NCBI GenBank assembly: GCA_025769875.1
Contig: JAGFNK010000008.1
Coordinates: forward strand, 62,001 to 126,000
Origin: Russula earlei
Lineage: Eukaryota > Basidiomycota > Agaricomycetes > Russulales > Russulaceae
Direction: 5' to 3'
Length of the DNA: 64,000 bases
Position 1 is the stretch's first letter; each line of letters starts with the position of its first letter. Under the pieces are notes generated by a model. The model had not been told where the DNA came from. It ran no database searches and was given only the letters and a program-made list of their open reading frames with translations. The position numbers and the translations under genes are program-made. Of the stretch, positions 43,520-53,942 are shown one piece after another.

Positions 43520-45097
43520 ATGAGGGACCACGCGGAGCTCGCCCCCGCCTTCGAAGTCCTGCTGGCCGTCGGCGGTCAGTGCGGCCTGCCAATCCTCGTG
43601 CTGACCTCCCTCCGATCCAGGCGCGTGAACCCGAGCTCGACGTTCGTCAACCTGTGCCTCACCTTGATAATCCATTCCCTCGTGTTTTGTCTCCTGTGAG
43701 TTGGGCGCCCCCCCCCCCCCCCCCTCGCGCGGTGTTTCGAAAACCTCCTCCTTTTCGCCCGTGACCCGAGCTGATCGATTTCTATCCGGGGACAACAGCA
43801 TATACACCGGCCAAAATGATGGCCGGCAGGTCAATCGTGCCCTGTGCGTCTCGCAGGCCGCTATGATCATGGGTATCCTCCCGACGTGCGTCGTCTGATC
43901 CCCCCCTTCGCTCCGCGACTCGGGCGCGCAAACATCTGACACCTGCTGTAGCGTGTGCACCGCTGCCCTCATGGTCGTACTCCAGGTACGTTCGTGGACC
44001 CTTTTTGGGGGGGTGGGAGCAGTGGCCTGGTGAGCTGATGGCGACAACAGACCTGGGCGACTTTCCAAGATCCTGGCTCTGCAATCTTCGTCGCGTTCGA
44101 AAGGCCTCACGTGCGATTCATGGTTCGTACACACTTCTGATCTTGCCGCAATATAGCAGGCGTAACTAACGTCCACAAAGCTCCTCGCCGCCCCTTATAT
44201 CACCTTCCTCGGCTACATGTTAGGCTCTATACTGGTATGGACGTCTACCGTCTTATTCACGAGAGCGTCGGATTGACAAGGTCCTCCTCCACGTCAAGGT
44301 TGCTACATCTCGCCCAGACTCCGCTTTGGCTATGAACGGTCTTTTTTGCACATTCCATCTGGAGGCCATGTACGACTCATCCGTAACATCCTGCGGACGC
44401 TATTGACCATTTGCTTCTAGATGGCACTTCCTGACACCACTGTCTTGCCTTGTTCTGTTGATAGTAATGACCGCACTAGAGGGTGAGCGAGGGGCTTGCT
44501 TGCAGTCGTAAACCTTCCCCAAGCTGATATATGATTCTCAGCTGTCATCGTAGTGCGTTGGTATCGACAATGGTATTACTGAAGAAAGCATTTCCATTGG
44601 CGACTAAGAAAGCAGAGGTACTTACTTGCTTGCGGGTTGGTCTATTTAGTGTGTATACATGGCTATCGCTTGCGTACGTCTTACATCCCATGACCCGCCT
44701 GTGTGCCTAATTGCATCTTAGCGCAACGGTAACGTTTCAAAGGGATGGTACTCCAGACGTCTCTTATTTTGCCGTGGCTGGGCGTAAGTTGCTTCATATA
44801 TATCGAGCCACATACTCTTAGGCTTAAGTCTCCAGTCCCTTTGGTTGCATTTATCGTTTTTGCGACACAGAAAGTGAGTCAAGAAGTTTAGAGATCTCGA
44901 ACTCATCTGAAGAAATTCCGGGACAGGACGTACTTGAAGCATGGAGGATTCGAAGGCCAGCACCCTTAGAGACCTCACTGGCAGCACCTCATCAGCCACA
45001 AGTTACGAGCGTCGTCTCCTCCACAAGTGGAGAGAGTGTCTCCTTCGATCGCGAGAATCTGGCTGCTAGCCCCTATGAAGCTCGAACCAACGATTGA
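43520..45097 (+). CDS. Seven-transmembrane protein, fungal receptor-like
   Basis: At least nine short exons give a protein with about seven hydrophobic helices and an extracellular-type start (MRDHAELAPAFEVLLAVGGQ). Helices include GLPILVLTSL, FVNLCLTLIIHSLVFCLLIY, LCVSQAAMIMGILPTVCTA, LLAAPYITFLGYMLGSIL, FLTPLSCLVLLIVMTALEA, LRVGLFSVYTWLSLA and YFAVAGLPLVAFIVFAT. The C-terminal tail is hydrophilic and Ser-rich. This resembles the large orphan GPCR-like families of Agaricomycetes; it is not obviously a STE3 pheromone receptor. The join between helices five and six (about 44480-44600) needs either a 32-base intron (44567-44598) or a one-base correction. Ligand unknown. Confidence 0.6.
43708..43724. 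repeat. Homopolymer run of 17 C
   Basis: The plus strand has an uninterrupted run of 17 C inside the first intron of the seven-helix protein gene. It is a likely site of length error or polymorphism. Confidence 0.9.
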
Positions 45098-45340
45098 ACG
45101 TGGTCGAATGACTTGAGCACGTCGCACACCCATATCACGCAACATTCGACATGGCACGCTCATTGTCGAATGCGAGATGCAACGCCTTTAGAGGCGGCGA
45201 GGATTAGGATATGCGATCCACGCAGGTGCCTGCATTAAGATGGATGTACAAGGAACTATGTCGCCCAAGGTAACAAACTTCAGGCACCTCCTCTGCGGTC
45301 AAGGGTGAGAAAGGCGGGAGGGGATACAGGGATATGTGAC

Positions 45341-45712
45341 TTACACGAGAATGTTGTTACTGCGGGTTGGTAATATTAATTAGCTATAGCCTTTACACGG
45401 ACTCGTTGGTTCTTACATGGGGATGTGAATAAGCTTGACCAAGTAACCGATGAACCCCATGACGGCAAAACCGATCGCGACGGCCTTGGAAATCTGAATG
45501 AATTCTATGCATCAAAACGGCGTATGAATGTGTGCTAGGCGTGACAAAATGCATGGTGTGAAGACCTTTTCGAGAGGGTTTTGTGCATCGAACGAGAAAC
45601 TGTGGAGGTATGAGGAAAAAGAGGCGGGTGCCAAAGGTAGATGACAGACCTGATTTCCTTCGCGAATGAACTCCTGTGGAACCTCAAGAAACTCTTGAAT
45701 TTTCTCGGACAT
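45341..45712 (-). CDS. SSS1: Sec61 gamma subunit (SSS1)
   Basis: Smallest subunit of the ER protein translocon, a tail-anchored helix that clamps the Sec61 alpha channel. Four exons (45712-45650, 45599-45566, 45504-45417 and 45359-45341) give a complete 67-residue protein, the normal length. It starts [20 protein letters not shown], continues [17 protein letters not shown] and ends in the conserved transmembrane segment [20 protein letters not shown] followed by IPINNILV. All joins are in frame with good splice sites. Only 140 bases separate its start from that of the divergent PPR gene. Confidence 0.95.
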
Positions 45713-45852
45713 TATGTGAAGGGTAGAATGAACGACAGAAAGGCACGGTGTGTAGGTAAAGGGGAGAGTAGTTGAGCGAGCTCTTGACGTTGACGTGGTC
45801 TCCGCGTTGCCTTGAAAAATATTCTCTCACGCCCTCCCTCGGGCACTCATGC
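45713..45852. promoter_or_regulatory. Compact divergent promoter of SSS1 and the PPR gene
   Basis: The start codons of SSS1 and the PPR protein are 140 bases apart on opposite strands, so both promoters and 5' untranslated regions are packed here or overlap. Confidence 0.55.
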
Positions 45853-48096
45853 ATGTTCTCACCACCTAGAGCCTTTCCTCGATACCTCCCCCTTTTTGGC
45901 CTTCATATCCGTGCATGGCGTGCCCACCTTTCCACTTCGACCGCAGCCAGTCTTTCCGTCCCGGTCCTCGCTTCGCGACTGCGCGAGCACATCTGGCACT
46001 GCAGCGCTTCGCCCCTCCACCCGACCCACGAGCTCCATTTTGCCTACCGGTCATTGCGTAGGGCCCTTCGCGACACTGGCCGTGTCCAGTCTCCTGACGA
46101 CGCCCGTGGCCTGCTCACACGCGAGGACTTGCACAACGCACTGGACGCCCTTGCCACCTCCGCCAAACTAGATGACTTCCTTCTCATCACGGACTTGCTT
46201 CACGACATGACGCCTGATTTCGGCCATGCTGTCACGGCGGATACCCACCGCACCGTTCTCCGCGCTCTGGCAGACAGCGGCAACACGGTCGCCCTTCTAC
46301 AATGGCTCTCGACGATGCCGGCCAAGCCAGGGAATGTCCAACCAACGTTGGAATTTTGGCACATGTTCATGGGTCATTGTCTGGTGCACGGCGATGTACG
46401 GATGATGTCCCGAGGAACCCAGGTCATGCGATCCCAAGGTTGTCCCGCAAACAACGCGACCTACCAGTTTCTCATACGAAAAGTATTCATGGCCTCGTCC
46501 CACCAATTTCTTTGGACCGTTCGGATCATAAACCGCATATCCCGCTCCGGGCTCCCGTTTGACGACGCTCTCCTCGGCACCATGTTGGAAGGCTTTAACG
46601 GCCTCGAGTTGCCCGTGCAAGCCGCAAGGGTTGAGGAGGTCTATCGCTCACTGTTTTTGGACCGCCAACAAGTGCCTCCGAGTCGACGCGGTCACGACTT
46701 CAACATGCGACTTGTTCAAACGTTTCATAAACACGGGCAGAGGGCTGCGGTACAGTTGTATCGCTCTCTTCGCGCGCACGGGTTCCAACCATCTCAAGCC
46801 ACCTTGACCTCCATCCTCGATGATGCGCGTAAAGCGGAGGACGTCTCGTTTTGGGAAAAGACGTTTGAAATAAAGGCGGGATCCCGCGTCTGGTCCAAGG
46901 TCATTCGAAACGCTTTGTTATTCCGCCCACCGCCTGTAGTTCTGGACATCTACCGTGCAGCAAGAGCTGCGGGAGTACCGGTGGATCTAGCTCTTGCAGA
47001 GCCTGTAATTCGCACCCTCTGCTCGTCTTCTCTGCGGTCCCCCACAGATGCGGCTCTTGACTTGGCAATCGAGATATACAGGGAAATTGAAGTGCCCCCA
47101 CCCTCCGAGTCCAACGCCAGCTTGGGTCCGCAAGTGGCGCTCTTTCAGACTCTGCTCCGCGCTCTTTCCACCTCTGCCAACAAAACGAAGTATATGCCAG
47201 TTGCCATCGACCTTCTGGAAGAGATGAAGCGACGGGGACTCTCGGACAGTGCGCACATAACCTCGCTCGTGATCCTCCTCATGCGATCCGCGTCCAGTTT
47301 CGCCGAGGCGTTCGACGCCTACAAGACCGTCCGCGAGCGCACACAGATACCGTTCCAGGCGAAGGGCTACGCCGCCATACTCCACACCTTCACCACGCTC
47401 AAATTCGACAACCGCACCATCCCGCCCTGGCAGGACTACTTCCGGATCGTGAAGGACATGCAAGAGGACGGGTCGCCCGTCCTCCCGCACCTCTACACGA
47501 ACATGCTCCGGCAGATGGCGCGCATGGCCGCGCGAGCGCGGCCCTCCGACGCGGACCACATCCCCGCCATGCAGGGGATAGTGCTCGCGGCGCGCGACGT
47601 GCAGCATCAATTCAGCATCGGCGCCGCCGCGACGCTCGACGCGCCGTTCTGGAACCAGCTCATGGACACGTACCAGCGCGCGGGCGCGTTCGAGGACGCG
47701 CGGCGCATATGGGACAGGCTGTTCCGCGAGGGCCGCGCGGACGCCGCGAGCGTCAGCATCATCTTTGACGCCTGCGGGTACGCCCGCGCCGGCCGCACGG
47801 CGGTGCAGATCTTCGCCGGCCTCCGCGCCAGCGGGTACACGTTCACCTTGCGCAACTGGCACGCCTGGCTCGAGTGCCTGTGCCGCCTCGGCCAGCTCGA
47901 CGACGCCGCACGGTACTTTTGTCTCGAGATGGGCAGCGGTCCCCACGGCGTTCCGCCCGACGAGCAAGGCGCTCGGATCCTCCTCGGGTTCGCGAACCAG
48001 CGCGGCGTGGGCGACGATGTGCGCGTGCGCATACGACAGTTCCTACCTGCGCTTTGGAAGAAGCTTCCGCCGGACATCGCGCGGGGTCCTCACTAG
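45853..48096 (+). CDS. Pentatricopeptide repeat protein, probably mitochondrial
   Basis: One intronless exon of 747 residues. I start at the first ATG in frame (MFSPPRAFPRYLPLFGLHIR); this N-terminus is basic and free of acidic residues, as expected for a mitochondrial presequence. The body is a series of degenerate 35-residue helical hairpins. The clearest are FQTLLRALSTSANKTKYMPV with AIDLLEEMKRRGLSDSAHIT, SLVILLMRSASSFAEAF, YTNMLRQMARMAARA, WNQLMDTYQRAGAFEDARRI and VSIIFDACGYARAGRTAVQI. PPR proteins bind organellar RNA and act in stability, processing or translation. The RNA target cannot be read from these degenerate repeats. Confidence 0.8.
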   Translation: MFSPPRAFPRYLPLFGLHIRAWRAHLSTSTAASLSVPVLASRLREHIWHCSASPLHPTHELHFAYRSLRRALRDTGRVQSPDDARGLLTREDLHNALDALATSAKLDDFLLITDLLHDMTPDFGHAVTADTHRTVLRALADSGNTVALLQWLSTMPAKPGNVQPTLEFWHMFMGHCLVHGDVRMMSRGTQVMRSQGCPANNATYQFLIRKVFMASSHQFLWTVRIINRISRSGLPFDDALLGTMLEGFNGLELPVQAARVEEVYRSLFLDRQQVPPSRRGHDFNMRLVQTFHKHGQRAAVQLYRSLRAHGFQPSQATLTSILDDARKAEDVSFWEKTFEIKAGSRVWSKVIRNALLFRPPPVVLDIYRAARAAGVPVDLALAEPVIRTLCSSSLRSPTDAALDLAIEIYREIEVPPPSESNASLGPQVALFQTLLRALSTSANKTKYMPVAIDLLEEMKRRGLSDSAHITSLVILLMRSASSFAEAFDAYKTVRERTQIPFQAKGYAAILHTFTTLKFDNRTIPPWQDYFRIVKDMQEDGSPVLPHLYTNMLRQMARMAARARPSDADHIPAMQGIVLAARDVQHQFSIGAAATLDAPFWNQLMDTYQRAGAFEDARRIWDRLFREGRADAASVSIIFDACGYARAGRTAVQIFAGLRASGYTFTLRNWHAWLECLCRLGQLDDAARYFCLEMGSGPHGVPPDEQGARILLGFANQRGVGDDVRVRIRQFLPALWKKLPPDIARGPH

Positions 48097-48178
48097 AGGG
48101 AGTGGATGCACGACGTTCTCCTTCCCCGGACACATGGATAGCAGTCGCCGAGCTGAAATTAGGTGGGGGATAAAGTAG

Positions 48179-51100
48179 CTACCTATGGACTGCGGTGCCA
48201 ACTAATAACGATCCGAAGCGTGGACCCGGTTTTGCGAGGTCCATCACGGGCTGCGCCGTCTGCTCAACAGCTGGTACGCCAAACATCAATAAACTCTCTG
48301 TCCGTGTGTCCTTCGTGGAAGATTTGTTCGGATGCGTTGGTGATTGTGACGCTGCGGGGGGTAAGAGAGGCGCTAGTAGGATCTGAGTGCGTAGTAGGTG
48401 CTGTTCAATAAGGGCTGCCTCGCCGTTCGGACTTTTGTCTGAGCCGCTGGAAGACTGCGAGGTTCGAAGTAAAGATGGATCCTAGAATAGGTTCTTGGGG
48501 GGTTACATACCTGAAGCTTTTTAATTAGTTTGTCCAACTCTAATAAGCCATCCCAATCCGTATTCCACAGAGTCAGAAGCTGGCGAAGGAACTTCAAGTC
48601 CCAAACTTTTGCTCGCCGATCACGTTGTTCTTCTACCGAGTCTTGGTGGCTAGCGGCCAACCCACTGACAAGAGAGGCGGTGAAATACTCGAGAGTCGTC
48701 ACAGTGATGCTAGGGTTCGACGGCGCCCCCACAGAATGCAGATACGACGATAGCGATAACAACGCTTGCATGAGGGACCAAGACTGCTGGGACGGAACTA
48801 TGCAGTGGTCAATCTGATTGCGTCAAAACAGTCAGTTCTGTGGTATCTCACGATCATTAGGACCTTGGACATGTCGAGAGGTCTTCAGGTATTCAGCCAA
48901 GACTGTTTTTACTACGAATACTCTCCACTGATTGACGGCCTGCTCATGTAAAGTCGAAATGTCTCCGTGATAATCTGATTTCACATCTCAACGGCAATGT
49001 CCTTGGCATCAAGACGGTGCCAGACGTACCAATGCCAATAGCCGTTTCGCATTTGAGCCGCATGAAAAAGGGAGACGCGTGAAGCGCCTCAGTAAGTCGA
49101 CTCAAAAATGCCAGAGAACGAACATCGGCATCTGAGGAATTAACGTTAGCTCATATAGTGAAAACAACCTTGAAAACATACCAGTTCCGGAGTTCAGCTC
49201 GGCTAAATTCGAAGAGATGGCCGCGAGAATGGCCTTGCAACACTCTTCCGCGAGTGACACGTATGCCTCGCGCAGTTTCTCCGTCAGCCTTCTGCCAACG
49301 TATATGTGAGTCCTGTCAGGGTGGGGAAAGAAATAAAGATGTTACCCCTCGGTGTCCTCTTGTAAAGCCTTTGTACCGTCCTCGAGGCAAGACACGATCT
49401 TGTGGAGTAGAGGTGTTCGACCAATGACTTGCCGTTGGAGCGCTGATCCATATTTGCGGAATGCGGAAACTAAGGACGATCCTACACCGACATCAAAAGA
49501 GGGAGGTGGGACAGGCTGGAATAGGAACTTTGCAGGAGTGCTCTCTGATCGCAGACGCCTGCTCAGAAGCTTCTTTTTCGAAAACAAATGCTTGGGAACA
49601 CACCTACGAGAGCCTCGCTCGTGCCATCTCGCAGCTGTAACAAGGTGTTTTCCAGCTCGTCGCGGAAACCGTCCTGCAAGTCTCCCAGCGCTGTCCTCAG
49701 GATCTTCACCGCTTGCACATGCACAACGTCATCAACGACCTCCGATAGCCCCTGCCTCTCGTCGTCTTCGACTGCCTTGGCTCCGACCCATTCATCGAAC
49801 CACGAGCGCACAACCCACACTTCCTTCAAAGTCCGTAGCTCTGTAAACCAAACCCTTGCAACATTCCGCAATTCCGTCACCGCCTTGGAGAACCACTCGC
49901 TTAGCCGCAGTGCGAGTTGCGCGGAGGATACAGATGACGTTGCGGAGGCTAGATCCACGAAAGGTTTGTAGGATCGGATGGTAGCTGGGAGTAGGGCGAA
50001 GTGAGAGGCAGAGGGTAGGGTGGAAAGAAGGTGCTGGGTGGACATCTGAAGATCTGACGGTAAAGAAGTATCCTGGGCGGGGACATCTAACTGAATAAAC
50101 GATAAGACACGAGACATGAGGGAAGGGTCTTCAAGACCACGGTCACGGAATACGTCCCGTGCTGTGCCAACTGTCGAGGCAATAACCTCGAGAACGCCCT
50201 CGAGACACTCTCTAACTTCGCGAACGACAACCTTCCGGGATTTTGAGAGTGTACTGCCACTCACGGAAGATCCGTTGGGTGCAGTTTTGGGGCTCCGCGA
50301 TAAGGTCGCCTGTAAGCTCCTTGCCCGTTGCACAAGAAAGACGGACAGAACGTCTAGCAATGGACGAGAATCGAGGAGATGTAAAGTCAGGAGAACTGAG
50401 CAGATGTCCTGAAGAACGGGTTGACAGTAAGTCAGGGTGTGATATGCGTAAAGAATGTACCTCTAAAGAGGCATTCGAGTCGCGAAGAGAAAGAGTGGCT
50501 TTGTACGTGATTTGTGCCCGCAACGGAGAGACAGTGTCCCACTGCCGCTGAACGAGAGGGAATTGTTCCTGTGAGACGTTGTGAACGTTGGAGGCAGCAA
50601 CACACAAGTGGACGGACGGACCAGCACGTCGATACCATGGCTCGTCCAATCAACCTCATCTTCGGCATCACCCTGCACCAACGCTTGGTAAATGATACGC
50701 GCCAAAAGAAAGAGCCATCCTGCGTGCAGATATTTTTTCTTCTCCAAGAGGCGCCATATATGCTCCGGAGTGTCGAGCAGAAGCTTTACGTGTGCTGCTA
50801 TGGACTGCAGTATGCGCAACGGTGTATCTGATTTACCATTGGCATTGTCGACGAAGCGGTAGTGTTTGATGAAGCACATGCTTACCGTCGTTTTCTCCAG
50901 CAATTGACCTCCGTGCCAACTGAGGAATCTCGGCCGGGATTGACGTCTTGACGTCTTCGAGAGCATTCAAGGTATCTTGGGAGGACTGCGCGATGGATAT
51001 GATAGAGGATGATGCCTGCAAGAGATCGCGGTACCGTTCCCTACGCTTTCATATTCGAGTTCCAGGAAACCACACAGTGCAGAACACAGGTACGCACCCG

Positions 51101-51459
51101 ACCATGAGCCGTAGTTCTTCCTGCTTGGCATCTGCATCAGTCCTGTCACAGGCAAGATTAGAGTCGACGTGAAAAGTTAGAGGCGAGTGGGGGAGAGATA
51201 TGGCGCACAGGAGGCGTTGATGGACCTGCTTGACTTCTAGTATGGTCAAACTTTTAAACAATTCGTCTGGGTCTTCGACGCCAGGAACGTGTGGATGTCG
51301 AGGGGTTGCAAGCAATGATGCGTTTCGCGGGGGCCATGGGGAAGCAGGGGTTCGGAAAGTTGATAAAGGGGACAATTGCGGGGTGGGTTTGGAGTGTAAT
51401 GGGGTGGATGAAGAAGGGAGGGGGACAGAGACAGAGAGGGTGGACGATCGTCGCGGCAT
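48179..51459 (-). CDS. COG1: Conserved oligomeric Golgi complex subunit 1 (COG1)
   Basis: Lobe A subunit of the COG tethering complex for retrograde vesicles within the Golgi. About eleven exons splice without any frame break. It starts MPRRSSTLSVSVPLPSSS at 51459; the conserved N-terminal Vps51-like region is DPDELFKSLTILEVKQVHQR, then DADAKQEELRLMVGERYRDL and LQASSSIISIAQSSQDTL. Later blocks: DTPEHIWRLLEKKKYLHAG, WLFLLARIIYQALVQ, FPLVQRQWDTVSPLRAQITY, VFLVQRARSLQATLSRSP, FTELRTLKEVWVVRSWFDEW, ILRTALGDLQDGFRDELE and KVWDLKFLRQLLTLWNTDW. It ends at a TAG at 48179, 83 bases from the convergent PPR stop. The TMEM115 homologue lies just upstream. Confidence 0.88.
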
Positions 51460-51636
51460 GCCGAGGTTGCACCCAAGACGCGATGCGGGGAGTTCGTCGT
51501 CGTCGTTGACGCAGAGTTGTCACACGCGCAACGCGACGCAACCGCACACCCGCCATCCAACACAACACGCATATTGCTCAGGCTGACATGTGTAGATAGA
51601 CATAATTCGTCAAGCAAAATTTGCAAAATTGCCTTG

Positions 51637-52928
51637 CTACCGACTCGCCCGTCCACTTGTACCCAAATCCCCTCCCTCACTTTCATCCGGTGTTTTTGTA
51701 GTCTCTGGCTTCGCTGAACCCGCCGGCGGGTGGGGGCGAGACGACTGTGCAGGGGTGGACGTATTTGCGGGGTTCGCGAGCCTCTGATCAAGTGCCTTCA
51801 GCGCCATCGCCCTGAGGAATCACGAAATTATAAAAATTCAGAGAGAGATGAAGGAGGACTAACCTCCTTCGCTCAGCCTCCGCACGCGCGCTTCCAGGTT
51901 GAGAGTGAGTAGTTTCCATGTCGGCTCCTCCACTCGGGATGAGATGAAATCCAGAAGCATATTTGTATGTGGTGTTCGCAAGATATGATATTGGGGTGCT
52001 GGCGATGGTTCAGCCGTTACGAGCATGATCTTGTCAATCGAGAAGGGCTTACTGCAAGAGAGGCGGAAACCAGTTGACTAAAGCGAACGTCTCGCTACGA
52101 TCGCCATATGTCGGGCCACCACTCAGAGTTTCAGTGGTGTTCTTTTTATAGAACCGAAGCCATATCCAAGAGACTAGCCACCCGAACTGAATGATGATAA
52201 ATGGGCATTGAAACCCGATTATGCACATTAGTGTAGAAAATGTGACATATGTCATCGGAAGCGTCTGTAAAGATATTAGTCGGATATCTCGGTGACCAGA
52301 TAACTTGTAGGTCATACCTTGACGCGAGCCCTGAAAACGCCAAAGAGCTGGACTTGATGTTCGGGAATGAGTTGCGTAAAAGCGACCAAGACCCCCACTT
52401 GCACCGCCATTTGTCCGTGATACTGCATGCCGTATCTGAAAAAGGTCTAGGCAAGCCAATGTATCCCGAAACAATCACAACTCACAGGAAAAGGTCAGCG
52501 TTTCTGAAAACAGCAAACTCGATCCAATTCAAGCCGAATGCGATGATATTTGAAAAAGTGACTGTGACAATAACAAACTTGATGGTCTCAATAGCCCCCC
52601 ACAGTCGCTCTAAGTAACGCAGACAGGGGGGAACCACGACGAGCGTAAAAATGAGCTAGAATGCCTCGTTACACTGGGAGTTTGGCTGAGAGTGCGCGTG
52701 GCGACAGACCTCATATATGCTCGTCTCGACAAAGACGGAGGTGAAGAAGGTCCATGGATAAAAAAGACTGGAACCGGGTACGAGGGTGAGGTATGGGGGT
52801 GGGAGTGTGATTTCATCTTTCCATTGTAAGTAGAGAAAGAAGAACGACAGCAAGACCGTTGCGGCGGCGAAGCAACGCGTCACCGGTGGAACTGACGCAA
52901 CGAGCTGTAACGGAGAGAGCACGGCCAT
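51637..52928 (-). CDS. TMEM115 homologue, rhomboid-like Golgi membrane protein
   Basis: Multi-spanning Golgi protein of the DUF1751 family with a catalytically dead rhomboid-like fold; the animal member acts in Golgi-to-ER retrograde transport. It starts MAVLSPLQLVASVPPVTRCF at 52928. Hydrophobic blocks follow: FAAATVLLSFFFLYLQW, LVPGSSLFYPWTFFTSVFVE, VVPPCLRYLERLWGAIETIK, FVIVTVTFSNIIAFGLNW, VAFTQLIPEHQVQLFGVFRA and LVSWIWLRFYKKN. The family signature SWxxLRFY and the soluble ETFALVNWFPPLLQ are present, as is the helix AERRRAMALKALDQRL near the C-terminus. Several introns; the last exons are joined across introns at about 51930-52055 and 51810-51860. No rhomboid catalytic Ser/His pair is seen. 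Confidence 0.8.
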
Positions 52929-53097
52929 GAATCTGGACACTCGACGGGGACAGTGGAGTTTACGAGTGAGATTTGAGCAGTGTCGCCTACTCTCCTACCG
53001 AGGCCCTCGGGTGCTCGCCCTTTAATGGTCACGTGTTGCGCCGTATTTGGCGGGCAACCTGGCGTCTGGCGTCGGCGACGCCTTTTCTCTCACGACC
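52929..53097. promoter_or_regulatory. Divergent promoter of the TMEM115 and FAM32A homologues
   Basis: 169 bases between two start codons on opposite strands. Both promoters must lie here or overlap neighbouring transcribed sequence. Confidence 0.5.
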
Positions 53098-53614
53098 ATG
53101 TCAGAGTATGAACTCTCCCTCGGTGGTCCTCTTAGACTCAAACGGACTGCCGAGGGCGGCGAGGAGAAAAAGTACGCCTTCATCCATTCCCTGTTTATCT
53201 CATCTCATTTATTACAGGAAGAAGAAACGCAAAGCCGACAAGGTCCCAAAGGGGGTCGTCCAGGATGAGGGGCCTGACAAACCTTCTCCATCAGGGAGTA
53301 ACAGGGACTCTCCTGCCATCGCTGGCACTAGTGATGACAAAAAGACTGCTGCAGAGAAGCGTTTCCAGGAGGTCCAGCTCAAACGGGTGCGCCTGTTCGT
53401 CTGTTGTCCAATCCCCGTCCTGTATTCACCCAAGCCATCAGCTCGCAGACAAGGTGAAAAAATTGGCAAGAAAGACGCATAAGGACCGTGTTCACGAGCT
53501 TAACACGAAGCTCGAGGCACTTAGTGAGCACCACGACATTCCGAAGGTGAATATACCCAGCATCGACTTGTTGCCACATCTCTAATCATCTCACTATTAG
53601 GTTGGTCCTGGATG
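53098..53614 (+). CDS. FAM32A homologue
   Basis: Four exons: 53098-53171, 53218-53386, 53442-53546 and 53600-53614. They encode about 120 residues. It starts MSEYELSLGGPLRLKRTAEG, followed by a Lys-rich KKKKRKADKVPKG, an acidic/Ser linker, then the conserved C-terminal block TAAEKRFQEVQLKRLADKVK, LARKTHKDRVHELNTKLEAL and SEHHDIPKVGPG. The last exon adds only VGPG and the stop. FAM32A is a nuclear protein that, in the human catalytic spliceosome, reaches into the active site and promotes exon ligation. Length and motif order are normal; no frame breaks. Confidence 0.88.
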
Positions 53615-53942
53615 AAGTCGGCATGGAACGTTCCGGGGTGCCGCCGCACGGCTCTTTCCTTACACTGTGGAGTGGTTCGTTCTGGACCTGTGTCACTCGA
53701 TGTGCCGGGAATTCCGTCTTAGGCGTCCCAGAAGCTGGGAGACGTCGGACGCGCGGGTTTGGAGTGGTCCCTAATGGCCAATGGTCGTATTTAATGCCGG
53801 CCGCGTGTCTGAGGTGTTATTGTAGCGTGTTTGTGCATGGACTTGAAATAGACGACGAGATGTAAATTCGGCGCGTGAAACCGCGTCTACTTCTTGCGCC
53901 AACCATCATCACGGCCTCTTTCCTTCAACACAATCTGTCATC
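53615..53942. promoter_or_regulatory. Upstream region of the DDT/WHIM gene
   Basis: 328 bases between two plus-strand genes. It should hold the promoter of the chromatin protein that follows; no element stands out. Confidence 0.4.

Noticed and set aside
46987..47967. Long minus-strand open frame (326 codons) antisense to the PPR gene
   Set aside because: Composition is that of a reading-frame shadow in GC-rich coding DNA, rich in Arg, Gly, Ala and Val with no domain. The opposite strand carries an intact PPR protein.
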